NCBI GenBank assembly: GCA_028554755.1
Contig: JAPTOF010000012.1
Location: 6,043,501 to 6,107,500, forward strand
DNA length: 64,000 nt
Direction: 5' to 3'
From: Cordia subcordata
Lineage: Eukaryota > Streptophyta > Magnoliopsida > Boraginales > Cordiaceae
Position numbers and translations under genes: made by a program. This document shows positions 47,321-60,594 of the stretch, in pieces; position 1 is the first letter of the stretch; each line of letters begins with the position of its first letter. Below the pieces are notes generated by a model, which did no database searches, had not been told where the DNA came from, and saw only the letters and a list, made by a program, of their open reading frames with translations.

Positions 47321-48839
47321 AAAAATGTAAATTCTTTATTTGCATTGGCCTTAAATTTTTAATTAAGGCTTGTTTAAGTTCATTTTTCTCATAAAAGTCA
47401 GCTTTTGAAAGAATATAGTTTTACAATAAATATTTACATTAGATTTTTAAAAAATTAAAAATTTTAATTTCTTATTTTTAGGAAATTAATTAAATAACTA
47501 TTTTCAAAAGGTCTATAAAGAAAGGTGCTTTCAAAGAAAAAATCTGATTATGTGATCTTTGTAGTTTCTGGTTGGTTTCACATCGTGATGCTGCGGCCAT
47601 AAGAAAATGACATTTGGACAAACCTACTGAGAGGTCAATGCCGACATTTGCAATATTTAGAAAAAGAGTGAAATATTATAAAATATTTTATCATAAACAT
47701 CTTGTACAAAACTCAAACTAAATTATACCTTTTATATAAAACATCAAATAAAATAAACATCTCAAGATAAGCTTATGTCCACACCTAATTTTTTTCATTT
47801 TAAAATTTTTTTTAATAAAAATCAAAGTTAATAATAACTAAAAAAATAAATATAAAGTGAAACTTTGGAAAAAAAAAAAAAACTTTCCTAACATTAATAA
47901 GCAATTTAGAAAGTTAATTTTCTTTTTCTTTTTCTTTTTGAAAAAGTCCACGTTTTATATTTTTAAAAGCTTTATCGTATAGTCCTCGAAATAGTTGAAA
48001 GATCAAGAACTAAGAAAAAAATTAAAAATAAAGAATCAACAATTTCTATTTTGATCAAAATCTTACTAGTGAAAACGATACGATTCAACAAATAAAATTC
48101 TATATCAGGGCAAAACAGAACCTATAACTCTTTATTATAATTTTATCTACAATTTATGATAATTAAATCTTATTTTTTAACACAAAATGTACAGATGGAT
48201 GTCGGCAACCTTGGGCCAATGTGGAACCATCCAGAAATTGACATCTTTATTAATATGCCACGAAGCACTACAAAGAAATTACAGGAAGTTTGATTTGATG
48301 AATAATGTAGCTGAATGGAACAAGTGGTCCCCACATGTAAATTGTGGGGACCAAATAAATAGCAAAGATATTATGAGAGAATGAAAACGACGACAACTGA
48401 TGTAGTAAAAACATTTATGAATGACTTCTGGATTACTGGATGAGGCAGTCTTCAAGATTTTCGGGTAAGATAGTTCGTGGTTTATGGGAAATAATCCAAA
48501 AAATCACACAATGGGGTCATAGTGAATATGGGACTATAAGCCCTCCCACTTGAATGTCAGACTCAAGTTGTTTCGATTTTTAAAAAAGATTATTAATCTT
48601 TAACTCCCCACTTCTATTTGTGTGATGATTTGTGATTTATTTGTAAATGAATAATGTGAGTATAATAAATAATTTGATTTGACTATTTTTAACTAATTGA
48701 TTTAAGGGGACAAATAAATATTAGTTATGCGTAGAACACTAATATCAAACTCATTCGCTGGTCTAGGGTTTGGGCTCAGGGGGTGACACTTACATGTAGT
48801 TGAGGAATGTGTTCTACGCTCAGTACTTTGAATTGGTTT
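47321..48839. other. Intergenic DNA with no recognised gene
   Basis: An open frame at 48187-48384 has no recognisable domain. The rest is AT-rich with poly-A runs. Confidence 0.5.
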
Positions 48840-51236
48840 CTAGTATAATATAATTTTGTATAACAACTTTAGCTCTTTATTGATTTTGATATTATATAAG
48901 TCTGTTAAGTTCTATAGGTATTTCTAATTTTAGTCAAAGAGTTTTTGCACGATATTACCTCCTCATATCACCCAGCATTGGTTATATATGTAATTCAACA
49001 TGTTTTGTGTGCTACTCGCGTGGGAGATTCAGTTTCTAGGATAATTATGATAAATTTCTTTTTTTTTTATTAAGACCTGTACTTTACTTTTATTGATGTT
49101 TGTATTTTTTGTACTAATTTTATATTAAAGAAAAATCTCAATTGCAACGGGTATTTGAACTTCGTTGCCTTTATTTTTGATATGCATACTTGGCAAAATC
49201 TAACTAAGCCAACGTATAAAAATAAACGTCATAGCATGAACAGAACTCTCTGCCCACCATTTCTGGATGAGGTTGCCCAACGACGAAATCGGTTGAGATT
49301 TTCGGTCGATTCACACCTTTGTCATTCCGTGGCGAAAAGAGAACCATATTTGCAAAAATCTTATGTTAGGTCAATGTCGAGGTGTTATGACAATTATTGA
49401 AGTAAAAATTGTCGAGGTGGTTGTCGGCAATCTTTGAACTGGTCAGAAATTATTGCGAAATTTCCATTTTATGTAGATAAAATAGGTTCAAAAATATTCT
49501 TCAAATCAAGGCATAACTTGTATTCATGCGCTTTACATTTGCTCGGAGCTTGCTCTCAAAAATATAGCCATCTATGCCCCTCACGTCAACCCATGATCCT
49601 CTTATTCTTTCTCATTGGAGTTTTTTTTTTTTTTTTTGAGTCAATAAGTAGGCTACATATAATGATTATAGTCTCAAGTAACGAACACTATTTCTTTTTC
49701 GTTTTGAAAAGAAAAAAAGAGAAAATAATTATTTGATCGAACGGGCAACACGTTTTGTAACATGAACAGGATTTTACATGTACGTACGATTCGCATACAT
49801 GATTAACGTTAATGGGTCAGCCTGACCCCACAAACAGATAAAGGTCGCAATGTGGCTTAATTACAAAGAAAATATGAGAACTTTGATCGTTTATCAACTA
49901 AATAGAACAAAAAGGTCCAAATGTGAAGGTGACGCTTGTAGGGATGGAAAAATAATCGTGAAATAAGAAAAAAGGGACCACTTATTTAATTACAGCATTT
50001 GGGGATAATAAAGTCATGTGAAGGCAAATTCTTTTTTCTTTTTTTCTTTTATCTTTCCCAAAAAAAAATTTAAGCATTTGCTATTATGAAGCAAAAAATT
50101 ATATAATTATATTAAGTGATTATTTGATCTAAAAGATTAAGTTGATATAGAAAATTTGTTGTATTATTTATCCCTATTTCCTCACGTGTAATTTTTTTTT
50201 AAATTAAATCCTACAAGTAAATATATAACAAATGGGACGCGATAAATTTCAAACTCATAACATGACTTCTAATATTAAGTGACAGATCATTTAAGCAGTT
50301 TAAATACCAGCTCATCTGAAGTTAGTCCAATCTATACATTTCTTTCTTCTTTTTTTCTTTTTTCTTTTTTTCCATTTTCCCCCTTTTTGGGCCCCCCCCC
50401 CCCCCCGGTGAAATGCTTTCGGAGATCTTCGTGTAAAGTAGCAGGTGGGCTATCTCTAACGGAAACTCACAAAGAACCTTTTTGTATCGCTGATTAGCTT
50501 TTTCGACGAAGCCACCAAATATGACAGAAAAAAAAAAAAGAAAGAAAGAAAAGAAAAAGATAGAAGTCACCAAATACTTCAAAATTATTGGACTGAAAAA
50601 GAAGATTCGATTTAACATTTTCTTTGATTTGTTCACTGGAATCTCTCTTTCCTTGATAGCACTTCCCGGGTCACATCTAAAATTTTCACAAAATGACTAA
50701 GGACTCGTTTAGATTGTCTTATGAAAGAAGTTTTTTCTCATATAATTTTGTTTTTTTTTCCAAAAAAGCTCACATTTTTAGCTTTTTAAAATGTTTAGTT
50801 TGATTTTTTTTAAGAGAATTATAATTTTTTTATATGTCAATTCAAATGCTTGTTGGGAGAAAAGGTTTTTGCTATGAAAAGAGTACTTTTTATAAAACAT
50901 AATAATCTAAACAGGCCCTAAAAGCAGTAAGCTCTTTTTTTGTAGGAGTTTTTAAAAATTAAAAGACCTTAAAGTTTTAATTTTTCTATTTAAATGCTTA
51001 CATTTTATATGTCAATTTCATCTACAAGTCATTAATGTGTTTAAACATACGCCCCTCCCATTTGAGACATAAAGGACTTAAGTGCAAGTCATCACTAGAA
51101 ATGGAGAATCACATTTTAATCCTCTTTAAAACAAATAAAAAATACACTATTTTCTGAAATAGCGCAAAAATTAAGAGTTGACTAAAAAGGACGTTCTTTT
51201 GAGTAAAATCTAAATATTGAGGCCTTCACGAAAAGG
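48840..51236 (+). repeat. 2.4-kb tandem duplication, unit 1
   Basis: It runs from about ATTTTG.ATAACAACTTTAGC to AATATTGAGGCCTTCACGAA. Unit 2 (51237 to about 55690) repeats it in the same order and orientation with frequent substitutions and small indels. It contains no gene I recognise. Open frames such as FVAFIF...TWQNLTKPTYKN (49155-49400) recur in unit 2, but with no known domain. Confidence 0.88.
50697..50924. mobile_element. Foldback MITE, GTTTGGATTG-end family, in unit 1
   Basis: The ends are GGACTCGTTTAGATTG and, inverted, GGGCCTGTTTAGATTA, flanked by TAA on both sides. The duplicated copy is at about 55144-55366, so it predates the tandem duplication. Confidence 0.75.
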
Positions 51237-51769
51237 AATAAAATTTTGCATAACAACTTTAGCTCTTTATTGATTTTGATATTATATAAGTCCGTCAAGT
51301 TTTATGGGTGTTTCCAATTTTAGCCAAAGACCTTTTGCACGATATTACCTTCTCATATCACCCAACATTGGTTATATATGCAATTTGACATGTTTTGTGT
51401 GCTACCCGAGTGGGAGATTTAGTTGCTCAGGTAATTATGATAGATTTTCTTTTTTTTTTAATTAAGACCTATACTTTTATTGATGTTTGTATTTTTTGTA
51501 CTAATTTTATATTAAAGAAAAATCTCAATTGCAACGGGTATTTTTGAACTTCGTTGCCTTTATTTTTGGCACGCATACTTGGCAAAATCTAACTAAGCCA
51601 ACGTATAAAAATAGACGTTATAGCATGAACAGAACTCTCAGCCTACCACTTCTGGATAAGATTGCCCAACGACGAAATCTGTTGACATTTTCGGTCGATT
51701 CACACCTTTGTCATTCCGTGGCGAAAAGAGAACGATATTTGCAAAAATCTTACGTCAGGTCAATGTCAA

Positions 51770-53815
51770 GAGATAACAACCAAACTAACAACATTTATAA
51801 AATTTATACCAAAACGACCAATTCTTCAAACAAATGAGTTAAATGACCAACTTTAGCAACTTTGTGTCTTGAAAACACAAAATTCAAATAAGTAATGCTG
51901 ATGTGGCATAATACATGTGGCAACTTTTGCCACATAAGCTTTTTTAAACTTAGTGTCTTAAAAACACAAAGTTTAAGTTAGTGTCTTCAAAACACATAAG
52001 TTGTTATTTATTTATTTATTTTTTTACTAATGTTGTAATTTTAATAATAATTTCAATCAAAAAGTTAAAAATAAAAATTAAGAAATTAAAAAATAAAATA
52101 AAATTTGAAAAAATAAAAACAAAAACATTTAAAAAATGGAAATTTCAAAAATTTTAAAAATTTTAAAATTGAAAACTAGAAATTAGAAAATTTAACATTG
52201 AAATAATCAAAAGTTTATAATTTAGTGTTATCTCCCATTTTAAAAAATAAGATATTTTTTGTTATTATTCGAGCACAAATACAGTTGTCTTTTTTTACTT
52301 TTTGTCCCTAATCAAGACATTGATTTTTTTTCTTTTTTCCTAACATACTAAGTTTAACTTCTAAGTTGTTCTTTTTTCTATATTTTTTTATTCAATACTA
52401 TAGTACTTTTTTTATATTTTGTTTCAATTATTTTAGTCTTTACAATATTTTTTGTTTCAATTTTTTTGTCATTTCTATTTTTTTGTTCTAATTTTATTGT
52501 ATTTATAAATTTGGTGTTAACTCATATTTTGAGAAATATGGTTTTTTGGTTATTATTTTAAGTTAGTGGTTTTATTTAGCTTTGAAATTTTATTTAGTCT
52601 GGCAAAACTAATTCCTTTTTCTTTTTTTATTTTTTGCTCCAATCATTTTACTCTTGACTTGAATATTTTCACTGTTTTTTTTTTCTTTCAACTTTGTTTT
52701 ATTTGTAAATTTAGTATTAACTCATTTTTTTAACTTTTCCCTTTTCAATACTTTTATATTTAGTTTTCTATCCTTTTAAAAAAATTAATTTCAATTGTTA
52801 TTGTCCTTTTGGGTTTTTTGTTTAAATTCTTTTTACCATTTTCAAAAAATTGAAATAAACTTTTCTAGAAAGGAAAAAAAAATGTGCCCAACTTTGTGTC
52901 TTTGTGTCTTCAAAATACTAAGTCTATGTGGAATAATATGCCACATTAACTAATGACATGTCAACATAGTTAAGTTCAAAGTTGAGGAGTTGGTTATTTT
53001 ACTCATTAGTTTTCAAACATTATCATTTTGGTATATAAATTTTAAAAAATAGTTATTTAACTTATTTTCTCCAGATAATGACCAAACTAACCACAATTTA
53101 TAAAATTTATACCAAATAACTAATTTTTCAAACAAATGAGGTAAATGACTACCTTAGCCAACTTTGTGTCTTAAAGACACAAAATTTAAATAAGTATTGC
53201 TGATATGGCATAACACGTGGCAATGTTTGCCATGTAGGCAGATGATTAAATTTTTTGAAGTTAGTGTCTTGAAGATTCAAAACACAAAGTTGCCCTTAAG
53301 TTTTCTTTTTAGCACACTAATTTGTAATTTTAATAATATTTTTAATCAAAAAATTAAAAATAAAAATTAAGAAACTTAAATTTGTTATTAACTCATATTT
53401 TTTTATTTAACTCTTTCCGTTTTCAATATTTTTTTATTTCAATATTCTATCCTTTCAAAAAAATTAATTGCAATTTTTATTCTCCTTTCGGTTTTTTGTT
53501 TAAATTTTTTTTGCCTTTTTCAAAAAATTGAAATAAAAAACTAAAATAAATAAAATAAAAAAGTATTTTAAAAACATTAAAAAAAAATATTGAACTTTGT
53601 GTCTTGAAGACACTAAGTTGAACTTTGTGTCTTGAAGACACAAAGTCTATGTGGAATAATATGCCACATCAACCAATGCCATGTCAACATAATTAAACTC
53701 AACTTAGTGTCTTCAAGACATTACGTTGAGAAGTTGGTTATTTTACTCATTGGTTTTGAAACATTGCTATTTTGGTATATAAATTTTAAAAAATGGTTAT
53801 TTAACTCATTATCTC
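51770..53815. mobile_element. Composite TIR insertion: two related elements in tandem, 9-bp duplication
   Basis: The left end GAGATAACAACCAAACTAAC and the reverse complement of the right end GAGATAATGAGTTAAATAAC are inverted terminal repeats. Flanks CAATGTCAA (51761-51769) and CAATGTCGA (53816-53824) match at 8 of 9 positions. Unit 1 shows the empty site with a single CAATGTCGA. Near 53071 a right end (TTATTTTCTCC) abuts a new left end (AGATAATGACCAAACTAACC), so two members of one family lie head to tail. CTTTGTGTCTTGAAGACAC-type stretches recur inside. TIR and duplication sizes suggest Mutator-type non-autonomous elements. Confidence 0.75.
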
Positions 53816-55143
53816 CAATGTCGAGGTGTTATGACAATTTTTAAAGTAAAAATTGTCGAGGTGGTTGTCTGCAATCTTTGAACTGGTCAGAAATTATTGC
53901 GAAATTACCATCTTATATAAATAAAGCAGACTCAGAATTATTCTTCAAATCAAGGCATAATTTGTATTCACGTACTTTATATTTGCTTAGAATTCACTCC
54001 CAAAAATATAACCTTCAATGCCCCTCACGTCAACCCACTATCCTCTTATTCATTCTCATTGGAGTTTTGTCTTTTTTTTTTTTTTTTTAAGTCAACAAGT
54101 AGGCTATGTATAATGATTCTAGTCTCGAGTAACGGATTCTATTTCTTTTTCATCTTGAAAAGGAAAAAAAATAAGACTTATTTGATCAAACGGGCAACAC
54201 GTTTTGTAGTCTGAACAAGATTTTACATGTACGTATGATTCGCATGCATGATTAGTGTTTATGGGTCAGCGTGACCCCACAAACAGATAACGGTCGCAAT
54301 GTACTTAATTACAAAGAAAATATGAGAACTTCGATCATTTATCAACTAAATAGAACAAAAAGGTCCAAATGTGAAGGTGACGCTGGTAGGGATGGAAAAG
54401 TAATCATGAAAGATGGAAAAAAGGACCACTTATTTAATTACAGCATTTGAGGATAAATAAGTCATGTGAAGGCAAATTCTTTTTTTTTTTCTTTTATCTT
54501 CCCAAAATTTTTTTTTAAGCATTTGCTATTATGAAGCAAATAACTATATAATTATATTAAGTGATTATTTGATCTAAAAAATTAAGTTTATATAGAAAAT
54601 TTGTTGTATTATTTATCCCTACTTCCTCACGTGTAGTTTTTTTTTTTTAAAAAAAAAACTAAATCCTATAAGTAGATATATGACAAATGAAACACGATAA
54701 ATTTCAAACTCATAATATGACTTCTAATATTAAGTGACAGATCATTTAAGAAATTTAAATACCAGCTCATCTGAAGATAGTCCAATCTATACATTTCTTT
54801 CTTTCTTTTTTCTTTTTCTTTTTCTTTTTTTTTTCCCTCTTTTTGTCCCCCGTAAAATGCTTTTGGAGATCTTCGTGTAAAGTGGCTGGTGGGCTATCTC
54901 AAAGGGAAACTCACAGAGAACCTTCTTGTATTGCTGATTAGCTCTTTCGACGAAGCCACCAAGTATGACAGGAAAGAAAAAAAAAAAAGAAAAAGAAAAG
55001 AAAAAGATAGAAGTCACCAAATACTTTAAAATTATTGAACTGAAAAAGAAGATTCGATTTAACATTTTCTTGGACTTGTTCACCGGCATCTCTTTCGCTA
55101 AGAGCACTACCCGGGGCACATCCAGAATTTTCGCAAAATGGCT

Positions 55144-55366
55144 AAGGACTCGTTTAGATTGTCTTATGAAAGAAGTTTTTTCTCATATAATGTTGTTGTT
55201 TTTTCTTTCAAAAAAGCTCACATTTTTAGCTTTTTAAAATGTTTAGTTTGATCTTTTTAAGAGAATAATAATTTTTTTATAAGTCAATTCAAATGTTTGT
55301 TGGGAGAAAAAGTTTTTTCTATGAAAAGAGTACTTTTTATAAAACATAATAATCTAAACAGGCCCT
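55144..55366. mobile_element. Foldback MITE, GTTTGGATTG-end family, in unit 2
   Basis: Paralogous copy of the element at 50697-50924. Confidence 0.7.
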
Positions 55367-55690
55367 AAAAGCAGTAAGCTCTTTTTTTGTAGGAGTTTTT
55401 AAAATTAAAAGACCTTATAGTTTTAATTTTTCTATTTAAATGCTTACATTTTATATGTCAATTTCATTTACAAGTCATTAATGTGTTTAAACATACGCCC
55501 CTTCCAATTGAGACATAAAGGACTTAACTGCAAGTCATCACTAGAAGTGGAGAATCACATTTTAATCCTCTTTAAAACAAATAAAAGAAAAAACACACTA
55601 TTTTCTAAAATAGCGCAAAAATTAATAGTTGACTGAAAAGGACGTTCTTTTGGGTAAAATCTAAATATTGAGGCCTTCATGAAAAGAAAT

Positions 55691-56812
55691 AAGATTATTG
55701 TGGAGTTAAATAGAATTGCCGAAGAAATCAGGGTGTAGAAAACTTCAAATCATCTTTTTTTTTTTTTAATGTTTACATAGTAATCAATCTATGAGAAGTA
55801 ACTCCTCTTGCATATGATTTATCTAAGTTGGTCAAGGGGGTCATCCAGATAATGAATTCCGATAGGAAGCTGAATGCCGTAATTATCTAACTTGTACTCC
55901 TGTTTGCTTCTCAATAAATATGCTTCAAGGTGAAACCCAAATTATTGAACAATTTCTTTCGGCATAAGTAAAGTAACATTCCTTGGTCCGGAGTTCCCCA
56001 ACTTTAAATCATCTTTAATGGTTCTAGTAGCGATTTAGCCGCTGGTGATTAGCAAGGGTCAAAAGTCAGAGATTCTAGAACCATAAAATAATCGAAGAAA
56101 AAAATAGGCATGTGAAGAGTTACGAAGAAAAAAAATTAGGCAGGTGGAGAATTTAGGATCTCGATTTTGAACAACCCAAGTACAAATCAACAGCTGGCCT
56201 TATTTCCATTTTGAAATGCACATACACTTTCATTGTGACAACCAAACAATAAATTTTTTTAAAAAAAATTATTTATAAAAATATTTTTAAAAATAAGTTA
56301 TTTTCTATCAAATAAACGTAGCCTTAGGACTAAATTATTTGTTGCTGCTGTTCTCTATCATGTGGCTCAAAAGGAATAGAAAATATCATGAACAAACGGC
56401 ATTCACTGAAGAACGACTTTTTGACCTTACTGGTTTTTATGTAAAGCAATTGACTATGGGGAAAGGGTACAAAAATAGTATGACAATAGAGTTATTTGTA
56501 GGAACTGGAAATTGAAATTTAATTCTTTGAACATGTAACCCACTGGGTGGTTGTACATATCTTTTGATTAATGAAATTCACTTGCTTATTAAATAAAAAG
56601 GGAAAGTCCTCGCATAAGCGAATGGATTTATTTATTAGGATATCATGAGTAAGATCTAATAACTATAAACTGTCAATGTATAAAGACAATTTACAACTAT
56701 CATATCTCGCTTTTGATATTATAATGCTAAAATCCTCACAATGTAAAAAGCCAGGTTTATTTAGTATTGGTGGATAAGGATCGCAATGGTACTCACCATG
56801 GAGAGGTTGGGG
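55691..56812. other. Intergenic DNA with no recognised gene
   Basis: AT-rich. No domain, RNA gene or clear repeat was recognised. Confidence 0.5.
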
Positions 56813-57605
56813 TAGGAGTGGGAATCGGAACAGATAATCAGATATTGGATAGTCGAGTACCAGATTAGAAAATTAACTATCTGATTGGATAGTTTAAAAG
56901 TACCTATCCCGTTGGATACCAGATGTTCGGATAACGGATATTTTCGAATATGAAGAGTCGAATTTTCGAATTTATTTAATAATCAAAACATATTTAATTT
57001 TTTATTTAATATTTTACTACTAAACAACATTTTAACCATACAAATTCAGTGTCACTCGAACTATAATAATATTAAATTGCATTGAAAAGAAAAAGTAACA
57101 CCTTTCACTAAATATGAAGTTCACCACAAATTATAATCCACACTAATATGCCATACAAAATAATAGTAGATAATAACCAATATATATAAGTTTACTATAA
57201 ATCATAATCCACATAAATATGTCACACATATCACATCCGATACTAAATACAAAATCTATCACAATCTATATTTCATAACAAGTTATCAAATATTTTAGTT
57301 GTACCAAAAGTTAAACAAATAAAATATCCCAAATGCAAGACATAAAACTAAAATGTTTAAAATAAAGTTAAAAGTCATAAAATAATAAAATGTTGAACCA
57401 TATTTAGACAATGAAGCCCTTAATATAAAATTAATATATTTTTATATGTGTTTTATTTTTCAAATATTTCGGATAGGATTCGGATAGTAAAAAATTATCC
57501 GAATTCCCATCATATCTCCGTATCCGAAATTTTCATAATTTTTTTATCCAATCGAGTTCGAATACTGATACAGATTCGGATATGGAACGGATATTCCCAC
57601 CGCTA
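56813..57605. mobile_element. 793-bp non-autonomous hAT-type element
   Basis: The termini TAGGAGTGGGAAT and, inverted, TAGCGGTGGGAAT match at 11 of 13 positions. The flanking octamers GGTTGGGG (56805-56812) and TGTTGGGG (57606-57613) match at 7 of 8. GGATA/TATCC-type motifs cluster at both ends. No transposase is encoded. Confidence 0.72.
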
Positions 57606-57802
57606 TGTTGGGGTGGGATTTTTCAAAGAACCCCTCTCTAGTGCAAGATGTAGTTTTTTCCCTATATTATAATTAAAGAAGTTTTTTTTAATTTAGTGAT
57701 TAACGTTTCTTATGCCACTTTAAAAACTAAGATTCAGATATCCTTAGCATCACTATGATCTTTTGCTACTAGAAGCCTCATTCTCCTTTGTTATCATTTA
57801 AG

Positions 57803-58207
57803 AGCCCGTTTGGCTTTGCTTATTTTTAAGTACTTATAAGCAGGTGCTACTTATAAGCAAAAAGTTACTTTTAAGCTAGTGATAAATAAGTAGATATATG
57901 TTTGGATGATATGCTTATAAGCTGTTGACATATTTGGTAAATAAGTGCATATAAATAGCAATAGTAGTTAAAACGACTAAAAAAGACATTAACTTATAAT
58001 TTGCTTCTCATTTTTAAGGGCAAACAAGTCTTTTTACTCAGTTTGACCATTAGCTTATAAGCACCCAAAAAGAAAGCTGTTCCCCATCTTTTTTTTTCCA
58101 ACTTATAAGCAACAACAAATTGTTTAACTTATTTGCCAAACATGTCAATTTTCATTTTTGGCTTATAAGCTGATTTGACCAGCTTTTAAGCAAAGCCAAA
58201 CACCCTC
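57803..58207. mobile_element. ~405-bp MITE with GTTTGGCTTTGCTTA ends
   Basis: The left end GAGCCCGTTTGGCTTTGCTT and the inverted right end GAGGGTGTTTGGCTTTGCTT are nearly identical and flanked by TAA. Inside there are many CTTATAAGC palindromes. It is of the same family as 33649-33770. Confidence 0.8.
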
Positions 58208-58329
58208 TAACTTCCCACTTCATCCGGTGTGTCCTTGTCTTCTGATTATTCACTCCCTCGAAGCTTACAATCACGTGACATAGTTGTCTATGATAACATA
58301 TGATAATAGTTTATTCTTTCTTGTAATAA

Positions 58330-58493
58330 GTGATTGGATTGATTTAAGAAAAAGTTCAAACTTTGAGAAAAGCTCAAATTCAACTTTCACTATTTCTTTT
58401 AGAAGCCAAATATTTCAATTTATATTTAAAAAACCACTTAAAAAAAAAAAGATTACAAAAACATTTTAAAAAAATAAATCCAAACAGGCCCAA
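58330..58493. mobile_element. Decayed GTTTGGATTG-family MITE
   Basis: It has a GGATTGATTTAAG-like left part and ends AAATCCAAACAGGCCC. The left terminus is unclear. Confidence 0.45.
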
Positions 58494-60544
58494 AATATAA
58501 ATGCTGGGGCCTGGCTCGAATGTTTATGAACCCACTACCTGATTGTCGTCACCTTCTCAAATCGGGCTCAACCCAATTCTATTTTACGTCAATTTCGGCT
58601 GGAGTTTCCTATATTTTCATTTTTTTTAACGTGTGCTAAGTATTGTATAAAAAAAATGATTAATTATAGAAAGTGAAAACTGCAACATAATCCCAAGGGA
58701 AAGGATAGTACGGGGTGGCGTGGGGCTTCAGGTTCTTGTACTTGTGATTGTTTTACAGTCTTTAGGTTACTCGATGATCTAAGTTGGATAACTTTTCTTT
58801 CTGTTTTTGAGATTCTAATATTATTGATATTACTGAAAAATTATGAGCTAGAATCAAGTGATAGAAAATTATAACCGGTAACATGGTACATATTTTGTAC
58901 GACCAATAACGTAATGAAAGGAATTGACATTCTATCTAGTCGTTTCTTCCTAATTTTATTATTCAAAAATTGTCTCTAATTGACATGTTAACTTGAAAAA
59001 CCTTTAATTTATTTTTTTCTTTTATCATACCATCTAAATATATACATAAGAGATGATATATTCAGATAATAAAATTAGTGTGACTCTAGCATATTCGTAG
59101 CACTGTATGAATCATGATTGAGCAAGATACATATGAAGAGGGAAAGAAACTAAAGTAGGTTTCAAGTTCAGTCCATCTATAAAACTTTCTATTGGGAATT
59201 TATGCATCGTACACTATAAAGTGACGTACCATGTTTGATCATAAAGAAATTATTGCTTCTTGAGTAATTATATATGTGCTTTTTTTTCACTTTAAGAGAT
59301 GCCAAAGGCTAATTACATACAACTAGCGGAAATTGATCTTAGACCACTATAAAGTGGGGTACCATGCTTGATCAAAAAGAAATTACTCCTTTTTTAGTAA
59401 TTATATATATGCTTTTTTTTCACTTTAAGGGATTCCTTTTTGAAAAATTATATATGTGCCTTTTTTTTCACTTTAAGGGAGACCAAAAATCGATTATATG
59501 CAAGTTGCGAGAATTGATCCTTGAACCACTCACACTAAAAATGATATACATACTAGGTCTTTAATTATATACATACATTTGCATTCTATATAACATAACC
59601 CTTTTTTGTTATTTATGACTCACTTTAAAAAAATTGAATAAAAATTAGAGTGCTGTGGCAAAATTTGGTCCCAGTAAATACTCCTCCAGAATCTCTAACT
59701 TACTACTTAACTACTTTATTTTTGCGCTAGGAAGGTTCAGTGAAGCTCACTAATGGTGTCACCATATCCAGTTGTGAAGTAAAAAATTTAAACTAAGGAA
59801 GCAAAATTATAACTTTTATAAACTAATTCATATATTACAAAATATTCTAAATAAATAACTGATGCAATCAATTAGTTACTACCAGAAAATAATGGATAGC
59901 TAGTGTTGTCTCTAATTAAACTATAATTTTTTTAAAAGTATCTCTTTATTGCTAAACTTCTAAAAAAAATATAACTATTATGTATCAAGCTAGAGGACGG
60001 TAAATAAATATCTTACAAAGTCGCATGCCAATATTTGATACCAATGGAGGTTTTCAAATTATATTTAGATAATTAAATTGGTGGTCTTGGATTTCAAGAA
60101 AATTTTATACTTATACATCCTTCATCAGTACATTTTTGTAATGACAATGTTTAGAAATATTGATAATTAAAAAAGTGACAGAAATTTAAATATGCAAAAT
60201 GCTCAGAGAAAAAATAAAGAAATTGAAAGCCAAAGGAAAATTGGAACCTTTGATTGAAATCGTGCCTGTTCATTTGTTTGGTGGAAGGATCCTTAAATGT
60301 GCATTCTCCTTTTTTTTTTTAACTATTTTTACAAAAAATTAGAACAAAGTTAAAATCATGATGTTTAGAATATTATTACAAAAGTTTGTGCGATTTAACT
60401 GAGATTTGACTGCTAAAGAGGATGTGTTGCTAGTCTGGGATCTATCAAAATAGAAGGTCTTCAAGTCCATTAAATTTGGCTAAATAGGATGTAAAATTGT
60501 AAATTATCAATTTTGGCTCAATACAAGAAACACATTCAAACAAG

Positions 60545-60594
<50 letters not shown>

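Larger units (their letters stand above)
51237..55690 (+). repeat. 2.4-kb tandem duplication, unit 2 (interrupted)
   Basis: 51237-51769 matches 48840 to about 49380, and 53816-55690 matches about 49372-51236. A 2,046-bp insertion (51770-53815) separates the two parts. Without it the unit is about 2.41 kb. Confidence 0.88.

Noticed and set aside
48187..48384. Small gene encoding 65 residues
   Set aside because: It has no recognisable family and sits in AT-rich DNA. Chance open frames of this size are expected.
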